Below are positions 56,875 through 64,000 of a stretch of 64,000 bases of DNA, one piece after another. Each line of letters begins with the position of its first letter. The stretch's first letter is position 1. Where the stretch lies: positions 742,624 to 806,623 of the forward strand of contig JNVV01000007.1 in the NCBI GenBank assembly GCA_000733355.1, given 5' to 3'. The notes below the pieces were generated by a model. It was not told the DNA's origin. It ran no database searches and saw only the letters and a program-made list of their open reading frames with translations. The stretch is from Falciphora oryzae (taxonomy: Eukaryota; Ascomycota; Sordariomycetes; Magnaporthales; Magnaporthaceae). The translations under genes and the position numbers were made by a program.

Positions 56875-58842
56875 GGGTTGGTGTGGCTGCCAGGGTGGAA
56901 ATACAGTCTCCTACAGGTCCATTTACGTCTCTCATATTTATTCTGGGAGCCTGGAAGCGAAGCCAGGCACCGACGGTTATCTACTTGACAGTTGGGTGCA
57001 ATGGACACATGCCGGGCACTCGGGCACTCGGGAATTTCTAACCTCCCGGGATTTACGCTGTTTGAGCTTTCAATCATCGTTATTGTGATGCCTAGAGGGT
57101 AGATAGTCTCTTGCCTGATTTCTGGGCAGCACTGGCAGGCAGACATTCGCTTGAGATCGCATCAGGCTTGGTCGCACCACGCCTAAACATGGCGTCAAAC
57201 TACGGCCATCTCGTCATATTTCTTTTCAACTGTTATTCACATCTTGACGAAAATTTTTAGCATGGTAGGGCGCAGGCAACAGGCGTCGCTCCAGCCGCGA
57301 AATGGCAGGGCGCATGCTAAGCGGAGCTGAATGGTGTGATTCCTCCAGCCTGCTCTGCTCGCCTTCTCTTCAGTTTTTGTCCGCCCTATTTGTTTCGTCG
57401 CCCTGCGTGCCTGCTTACATAGGTACCGCCTGTGGGGTTTCTCGGCCGGAGCTGGAAGGGCTGAGCTCGCTAGCTCCTCTCAGCCCTACAATAATGCCGG
57501 TCCCTCGGTGGCGCCTTCGATCCAAACCTCGCGAATCAGAGACCATGATCAGCCCGGTGTGCCCTGGCTGGACATGCACCTTGAGGGTTCGGCTGGGCGG
57601 TTTCTGCCTTCCCGTCCACATCCGGATATTTATCTCTGTAGCTTAGCAATGCATCGCATAGCAACCACGAGGATAGCCGCGGCCACGGCGTTATGTCCCA
57701 CCCACCCGCTCAACGGCGGTGGCGCCTCCATGGCTCCGGCAAGATCGCGAGATCGGCGGCCTCACTCACACCCACCACATCCGCTGCACTCACTTGAATA
57801 TTGGCCATGATGTCGGTGTGGATCCTAGGAAAGGCACGACGCGACGGGCGCGTCCTAGGTGAACGGATCCTTGGTCCTTGGCCCAAAGACCTATTCCTGG
57901 CCAGAGTCTATCGCGAGCTCTCCGCTTAACCCACCAAAGTGCCCGCCTTAGGGTACTAGCCAGGAGACCATCTCCGCACCCCCCTGCGGCGCTCCCGCCG
58001 CAGCCCCGCGCATCGCCCAATCAAAGGGCGCCCGGACGTCACTCATGGACAGAATGGGCTCTCTGTGCTATGTAGGTGGCCCCATAGCCGCGCTGCGCTG
58101 CCTGGGCTAGCCGCATGTTGCCCGTTGTGTGCCAAGGAATCCAGCGGCGCAAGCCTCCGGGGGGAGGCGTCTCTGTCATTATATCCCGGCGTGAGTCGTC
58201 TGTCACATCATGTTACACGCTACAGCGCTGAGAGGCTGAAGTCGCGTCGGGGAGCTGCCGCTGCTGCTCTTACACACCGTCCCGTTGGCTCGTGTTGCCT
58301 ACCATGGGCGAGAGTCAGGGACGCTTGCTGCCAGTCGGGGAGTGCGAGTGGGGGAGCTGCTCGGTGCCGGACACTTCCTCCCGAAAGATGGGTTTCCACC
58401 CTGGTTTTCATGAACTGCCTGGGGATCTGTGCTATTGTCTCCCGCCCGGGGTGCGTTGATACGAGAGGTACCATTAGGTACATCCTTTGGCACCCGGCTG
58501 GCATAAAAGGTCATGTCCTAGGGCGTGTTTATGGTCTCTCCTGTGTTGGGCGGGCTTTGTGAAGCCAAAGTAGGACTTGCCCGGGGAGACCAATGAATCC
58601 CGCAGTCCTATGGCCTGCGTGACTGTCACTTCTTCCCATATAAAACCCCATCATCACCCGGCTATAGGTCGAAGGGTAATAATAGATGCATTCAATAGCA
58701 CAGGGTGTCATCGAGGTCGACAACAACCTCTCCCAGTGACATCCTCGAGAGCTCACGCCCTACCTTCACGCACCTCGTCAACAGTAGTATTCAGAGGCCA
58801 TCACACTCAACATACGCCCTTGGACCCCAAGGATTACGCATC
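56875..58842. other. Intergenic: promoter of bactofilin-like gene
   Basis: About 2 kb between genes in the same orientation. A TATA element (58639-58645) lies near the right end. Frames of up to 165 residues (58065-58562) show no domain. An in-frame ATG at 58705 would extend the next protein by 46 residues. Confidence 0.5.
58639..58645 (+). promoter_or_regulatory. TATA box (TATAAAA)
   Basis: TATAAAA about 200 bases upstream of the bactofilin-like start codon at 58843, in the right orientation and with GC-rich flanks. Confidence 0.5.
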
Positions 58843-59938
58843 ATGTCAAAGGCCAGGGGAAAAGGGAGGTCCAAGAGGACCGAGAAGCCGCCTCCAGCCT
58901 ACACGCCGGGAACACAGGCAGAGTACGAAAACATGATGTCCACCTTCTCCGTGGAGATGTCGGGATACACGCCTGACATGTCCGCGGCGGCCGGATCCTC
59001 TTCAGCCGGGACGACGCCGCAGACGGCATCATCCCACGACGACGGCGGCGTTATAAGAAACCCGACCATCGAGTCCTCGGAGTCGATCGAGCTCTCAGGC
59101 CCCATGGAGGTTGACGGCTCCGTCAGGTGCGAGGGCTCAGTGGCCTTCTACGGAGACTTCTCCGTCCGGGACAAGATCGAGGCGTACGGAGACATTGACC
59201 TCCAGGGCAACATGACGTGCAAGTAAGTCAGATACAGCGAGACGGATGGTATGACGACCTGATGGTAGTGCGATGATAACTCTCTCTCCCCAAACAGTGA
59301 CAGAGTAAAGGCCATGGGGAGCATGTCGATAACCGGAGACGCCCTGTTCAGGTCAGCATGAATATTCCATGGACGCCCGTATGTCCCGAGGCAAGGCGGA
59401 GCTGACCAGAAGAAAACCACTAAATAATAGGAGCAAGGTTAGAGTTTATGGAAAGCTGGAAATCGTCGGCAACGTCGAGATAACCGACGCCGTCGAAGTA
59501 TGGGGTGCTGTTAGCATCCAGGGACATCTGTAAGCCATTTCCAGTATTGCCCTTGGGAGTTTGTCATCAACGAATGTGCTTACCGTTGGGCTTCCTTCCA
59601 AATTCCTATTTGCTTTCCTTTACTCTTTCCCCATTCCCTTTCCCTTGCGAGCCTTTCCTTTTTCAACCTCTCATTCCTTTTTCCTATCGCAAACTGCTCC
59701 AGCTATTTTTGCAAGTTCCGAACCGACAAAGTCTCAGGGGTGGCATTATACAAAAACCATTTCCGCCGCCAGTCGAGTAGAGCTCCGCTGACAAGGGACA
59801 AACCGCCACGATTGAAGAAAATGCAAGACGCTCATTGCATACTCCTCAGTGACAACGGTTGGCGACGAGTCAAGTTACGAGGCCGAAGAAGGAGAGACGA
59901 TCTGGGGCGCCAGGATGGTCAGGCGGCATCAGATCTAG
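58843..59938 (+). CDS. Bactofilin-like polymer-forming protein
   Basis: Right-handed beta-helix protein of the bactofilin (polymer-forming cytoskeletal) type. Bacterial bactofilins self-assemble into nucleotide-independent filaments; the fungal role is unknown. Four exons: 58843-59222, 59298-59351, 59431-59529 and 59818-59938, giving 217 residues. Splicing across the 288-base third intron joins SIQGHL to KCKTLIAYSSVTTVGDESSY and restores the fold to a stop at 59938. Residues ~1-80 are disordered and Pro/Ser/Thr-rich (KGRSKRTEKPPPAYTPGTQA). The core shows repeated strands: IELSGPMEVDGSVRCEGSVA, YGDFSVRDKIEAYGDIDLQG, VKAMGSMSITGDALFRSKVR and VYGKLEIVGNVEITDAVEVW. Gly recurs at turns and hydrophobic residues alternate. 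The C-terminus ends ETIWGARMVRRHQI. The family call rests on the repeat pattern, not on a search. Confidence 0.72.
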
Positions 59939-60456
59939 AAGCTAGAACGGAGCAGTGTGACGGTGCTTGCCCTTTTTTTTCTTTATTTTTTCGACGTCAC
60001 TCTGTTTGTACAGATCTTGTAAATTTACTTGGAATCATACGAGATAGAATTCCATTAAAGTTTCTCCCATGTGTAGGAGCAGCAGTAACTCATCAGGTGC
60101 AAGTGATTGTTTTCCGCGTTCCGCCTCTTCCAGCACAAGCCCACAGGGTGATATTGGCGGTGGGTCGATCCTAAAACAGCTTAGTGGGGAACCCTTGCTT
60201 GCCCTGCCACGGTGGGGGTCCGTGCATTAGCTCCGCAGTGGGAGCCACCAATGACGGGAACGCGACAGTTGCCCAACTCGCGCACGTCGTTGATCACGAC
60301 CTCACCTTGCCCATCAACTCGCAGCTCAGCCTCATCTACCAACAAAACATATCAGCACCACCGCTCCAGCCTGCCTCGATACGGCGCATACCGTCGCGTA
60401 TGGCGACGACTGCCATGATACACCACGTATCTGCCACCCTTTAGGCTGCGAGAACC
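59939..60456. other. Intergenic: ING gene promoter
   Basis: About 520 bases between genes in the same orientation. Short T tracts near 59970 suit the 3' end of the upstream gene. No gene seen. Confidence 0.5.
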
Positions 60457-62315
60457 ATGGCAGCCGCAACGGTGACGGCCGCGCGCCAGGATGAGGAGCT
60501 CTCGCCTCGCCAGCATGCGCCGGCGTCCATGGAGGATGCTATCCATTCACTCGGCTCCATGAAAAACGGGCTGGGTCCTCTCGGCATGGAATCCCTCGAC
60601 TTGCGTGCCGATCCCGATGCGCAGGCCACCATCACCGACTTCCTCGACTTTACCGAGTACCTCCCGGCAGACATGACGCGCTCGTTGACCTTGATCGGCA
60701 AGCTCGACCAGACCTATATCGACGCGTCCAACAACGTGCACAACCTCACAAAAAGCTGGGGAGAGCTCCCTAACACTCCTGCCGACGAACGCCCGCAGCC
60801 TGTCCAGCTGAGGGCCGAGATATCCAAGAACCTCGGTCATGTCATCAGCTCCCGCACCTATGCCCACGCCGAGGCCGCGCGCATGGCTGAGAACGCTACC
60901 CGCCACTATAACCGCGCCAAAACCATCCTCGCAAAACTGCAGACAATGCTCGAGAACTATCCTACTGCAGAGGAGCAGCAAAAGAGCCCCGTCCTGGCAG
61001 CAAAGACCGCGCAGGCCTCTCGGGCGAACAAGATGGGTATGCGTGTTGACGGCCGCAAAGGGCGCGGCGGGCGGCCCGTGCCTCGTATCACCGTTCCCGG
61101 AGAAGTCCTACCGCCCTACGACCTCGACTTTGCGGCGTATAGCACGGATGACGAGAGCAGCTCGGAGGAGGAGGACGACGACGATGATGAGACCCCACCC
61201 GCACAGTCAGCTCTGGCTTCTCAGCCGCGCATCAAGATTGTCAAGAACCCTAAACTCCCAAAGACGCCCAAGCCGCCCAAGGGCTCTGTGGCTGCGTCTG
61301 GCGTGTCAAGGCCGACTCAACCGGTCCCCCCCATGTCCAGCCTGAAGCCGCCGCCAGAAGATGCTGTGGTCGGCAGTGCAGATGCCCCGTGGCTTCAACT
61401 TACCGCATGGGAGCTCGCTAGACTCAGGAAACGTATGAAGAAGAATGCGCAGTGGAGCCCCAGCGATACAATGATAGCTCGGGAGCTGAAGGCTCTCGGT
61501 CGGGGACCCGAAGCATACAAGAAGGCGAAGCAGTTGGCGGAGGAACAGGGCAAACCCTTCGAGGCCACCATCCCCGCATCGGTAGCTGGTGCCGATGGAG
61601 TCGAGCACCCGCCGATGGGTGCGCTTAGCTTGGATGCGGCGCTGGCCGCCGAGGACAAACAGTCAAACAACCGTGGCTTGAAGCTCAACGTAGCCAAGAA
61701 GCTCAAGAAGGAGAATCTCGCCAAACTCGCCGCGGAGCTGGCGGAGGAGTCCGCGCGGAAGATGGAGCAGGAGGTGAATGCCCTGCTATTCCCCACTCCT
61801 TCGAAGCAGGCTGAAAAGACGGGTCAGGAGCCTGCGAGTAGTAGGAATCCTCGCAAGTACGGCGGGCGCAAGCGGAAGCGTGATTCGGTGGCCGAGCCGG
61901 AGGATGAGAAGCCTAACGGCGGCGCGGGCCCTGCACCTGGCCCTGCGGAAACCCCGTTGCAGAAGCGCACCAAGACCGAAACTCCCGTCCCTCTCCCGCA
62001 GCAAGCCCCCAGTCTCGCCGGCGCATCACAAGAAAGTCAGCTGCAGCCACCGCCCGTGCCCAACCCACAGTCCACTAGCCCGATTCCCGTCCCTGTCTTG
62101 GCGCAGGAGCAGGTTTCCGTGGCTTCAGCACAAACGTCGTCAAACTCACCGCCAGCTTCGGCGGCGACTATCACCACCACTGTGCCGGTCAAACCACCCG
62201 CGGACTTGGCGGTACCACCACAGTCTCCCAAGAAGTCTACCACACCCATCTTACCGCCTGTTCGGGAAACGCGTAAGAGCAGCCAAGCGGTCAAGAAGGA
62301 ACAGGAGCAGCAGCA

Positions 62316-62346
<31 letters not shown>

Positions 62347-63042
62347 AAAGAAGTCCAGCTGCCCGTGGTGGTTGCTGCTTCCAGCAAGCCTACTGGATCC
62401 AGTTCCAGGGCAGGCACGCCGAGCGCCCTGGGTAGCAGCCGGCCAAACTCGCGCGGGAAGGCCGGAAGCTCGGAGCCCCCACAATCTCTGGCCTCAGACC
62501 GGCCGCGACGGACTAGTACCGCGCGTAACACGCCAGCGCCGGAACAGCGGCAGCACGGGAAACAGCAGCGGGCTAAGCGCCCGGCACCCGGGGTCATCAG
62601 CCGGACTATTTCGGGCGGCAGCAGTGCGGTGGGAAAACGCAAGGCGCCGCCTAAGAAGAAGGCGGCACGGGCAGCTTCTGCGTCCCAGTCCAAGAAGCAG
62701 CTAGCAGAGGTCGACGGCGAAGTCGAGGTGGACGATGAAGGCAACGTGATCGACCCTGACGAGGAGAGGTATTGTCTCTGCAACAGAGTCAGCTTTGGCA
62801 CGATGATACAGTGCGAGAACGTGGAGGTGAGTTTATCTGTGCCTTGGACCACCCCGGTTTCCCAGTGCTCTCAACTGACATACTGTTCACTTTAGAACTG
62901 CAAACATGAGTGGTTCCACCTGGAGTGTGTGGATATGGACATTCTCCCGGCTAGGACAACCAAGTGGTACTGCCCAGCCTGCAGAAAGCTACTTAACATC
63001 GGAGAGAAGGGCGAGGTTAGCGCCCGTGGCGTCCGAGCATGA
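60457..63042 (+). CDS. ING-family PHD-finger chromatin protein
   Basis: Histone-mark reader of the ING family. Such proteins bring acetyltransferase or deacetylase complexes to trimethylated H3K4; whether this is the Pho23, Yng1 or Yng2 type is not settled. Two exons: 60457-62826 and 62896-63042, giving 838 residues. The N-terminal ING helical domain spans residues ~48-175, starting around ATITDFLDFTEYLPADMTRS and containing RAEISKNLGHVISSRTYAHA. The PHD finger (772-820) is C4HC3: C773, C775, C786, C792, H798, C801, C816 and C819. Intron 1 falls between E790 and N791. The unusually long 600-residue linker is disordered. It has an acidic run (SSSEEEDDDDDETPP), a Pro-rich section, basic patches and a 13-Gln tract. 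Such a length is typical of filamentous fungal ING proteins and far above yeast ones. Confidence 0.92.
62308..62346 (+). repeat. CAG/CAA repeat encoding polyglutamine
   Basis: Thirteen Gln codons in a row: six CAG, five CAA, two CAG. They lie in the disordered linker of the ING protein. The CAA interruption should reduce slippage. Confidence 0.9.
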
Positions 63043-63720
63043 TTTTCTTTTTCTATAGCAGGTCGATGCTTTCCAGGGCGTAGGCCGACAGACTCGGTAT
63101 AATTTTCGGTCATGACAGCTTACAACTAACCAATTACCTGCATTGTATCATTGAGCAAGCTACTGTACCTTTTTTTCTATGCCTTCTTCTTTCTGGGCAA
63201 GTTTTCCTATTATCGATGTTCAATGATGTGTCAGTATTTTCAGCCAAGGATGGGGATGGTTCTCGGAATGTTTTGATTTTTTTTTTTTTGGCAGCCCATA
63301 AAGTTCAGACTGAACTGGGAGTACTGGAGAACCTTTGGACCAATCTCAAGTCCAACCTACCGTGCGATATGTGACGAACTCTCCGGAGAAAGTCTCATCA
63401 ATAGTGTCTATGTAGCTTGGGCGTTGCTTCGCAGGGCGGCAGCCCGTTCCCGACGGCATGGTCATGAAACATCGCAGCGCAACCTTATTCGTGATGCCCG
63501 TGGAAACGTCATCACGCTCTAGCTCCAACCGTCTCGGCTGTCGTCGTTGGGCGTATATATATCGTCACGCATATCCACGACCAATGGGACAGACGAAGTC
63601 CGTCCATATGCCGTTGCCCGTCAAACGTGGTGCCAGTCAACGCTACCCTCCTACCGCACCCTTCCGATCACATTTGGCCCCAAGATAGCTTGATACTGCC
63701 GCCTCACAACACTGTCGGCC
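63043..63720. other. Intergenic: promoter of NTF2-like gene
   Basis: About 680 bases. The left half is T-rich and suits the ING 3' untranslated region. A TATATATAT element lies at 63554-63562. No coding gene is seen. Confidence 0.5.
63554..63562 (+). promoter_or_regulatory. TATA-like element
   Basis: TATATATAT about 160 bases upstream of the start codon at 63721, in otherwise mixed sequence. Confidence 0.45.
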
Positions 63721-64000
63721 ATGACGTCGAACTACTCACCGGTTCTGCCTGTGGACTACAAGGACGACCATGGCATAAAAGAGTTCATCGCAGAATTCTT
63801 CCAGATCTCGGACGACCCCAAGCAGGACGAAGTATGGGTCAATTATTACCGTGACAATGGCACTTTTGTCTTCAACAACAAGGCCTCGCAGGGCCGAGAG
63901 GGTCAGCGACGAAGCCGTTGAATGAAACTGCCCACTCCCATGATTTGTTTTCGACGCTGGATGCGATGATCTGACAAATTGCTCTCTCTCCTTATCTTTT
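63721..64000 (+). CDS. NTF2/SnoaL-like small protein, 3' end beyond right edge
   Basis: Only the first exon (63721-63901, 60 residues plus one base) and the start of an intron lie in the window. The exon encodes MTSNYSPVLPVDYKDDHGIK and continues with EFIAEFFQISDDPKQDEVWV. A YYRDNGTFVFNNKASQGREG end follows, the pattern of the first helices and strand of a cone-shaped NTF2/SnoaL-like domain. The donor would be GTCAGC at 63902. Without splicing the frame stops after five more residues at 63921, so an intron is likely. Function unknown; the family call is tentative. Confidence 0.6.

Noticed and set aside
58065..58562. 165-residue plus-strand open frame
   Set aside because: No domain, atypical composition and no transcript signals beyond chance.
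59740..60174. Extension of the bactofilin-like gene through the frame at 59740-60174
   Set aside because: That frame gives a basic, non-repetitive sequence. The acceptor at 59817 instead restores the beta-helix pattern and a natural C-terminus.

Overview
The window looks like nuclear DNA of a filamentous ascomycete (Pezizomycotina, most likely Sordariomycetes). The genes are GC-rich and carry short GT-AG introns of about 59-290 bases. Proteins have long Ser/Pro/Gln-rich disordered segments, and the products include fungus-specific ones: PacC, Stb3, a Zn2Cys6 regulator and a DUF3602 protein. No bacterial operon structure, rRNA or convincing tRNA is visible. One 360-base assembly gap (24598-24957) interrupts the sequence. 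Species cannot be named from the sequence alone. All exon structures below were worked out by hand from splice signals, reading phase and family motifs.

Layout, left to right. 1-16 kb: a Zn2Cys6 regulator running off the left edge (-), a secreted GH16 glycosidase (-), mitochondrial DNA polymerase gamma (+), a secreted type-B carboxylesterase (-) and DNA topoisomerase III (+). 16-29 kb is gene-poor and holds only an Stb3-type Sin3-binding protein (21.2-22.3 kb) and the assembly gap. 28-36 kb: PacC (pH regulator), a DUF1295 membrane reductase-like protein and a Ser-rich protein I do not recognise, all (+). 36-46 kb is dense: a TMEM205-like membrane protein (-), Ku80 (+), a Gfd2/YDR514C-type DEDDh-nuclease-fold protein (+), Pam18/Tim14 (-), Rlp24 (+) and a DUF3602 protein (-). 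46-52 kb is a 6.2-kb stretch without a supportable gene. 52-64 kb: a single-finger C2H2 regulator, a polytopic membrane protein, a bactofilin-like protein, an ING-family PHD protein and the first exon of an NTF2/SnoaL-like gene, all (+).

Most genes are unrelated housekeeping or regulatory genes, not a pathway cluster. Three DNA-maintenance genes lie in the window (pol gamma, Top3, Ku80). Four gene pairs are divergent with shared upstream regions: GH16/pol gamma, esterase/Top3, TMEM205-like/Ku80 and Pam18/Rlp24.

The observations I would follow first are: a 24-bp coding minisatellite inserted just before the polymerase palm of pol gamma; an RGG-rich insert inside the catalytic part of topoisomerase III; a bacterial-type bactofilin fold in a eukaryotic gene; and a tight cluster of PacC consensus sites upstream of pacC itself. 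I did not find convincing evidence of a wholly new multi-gene system.
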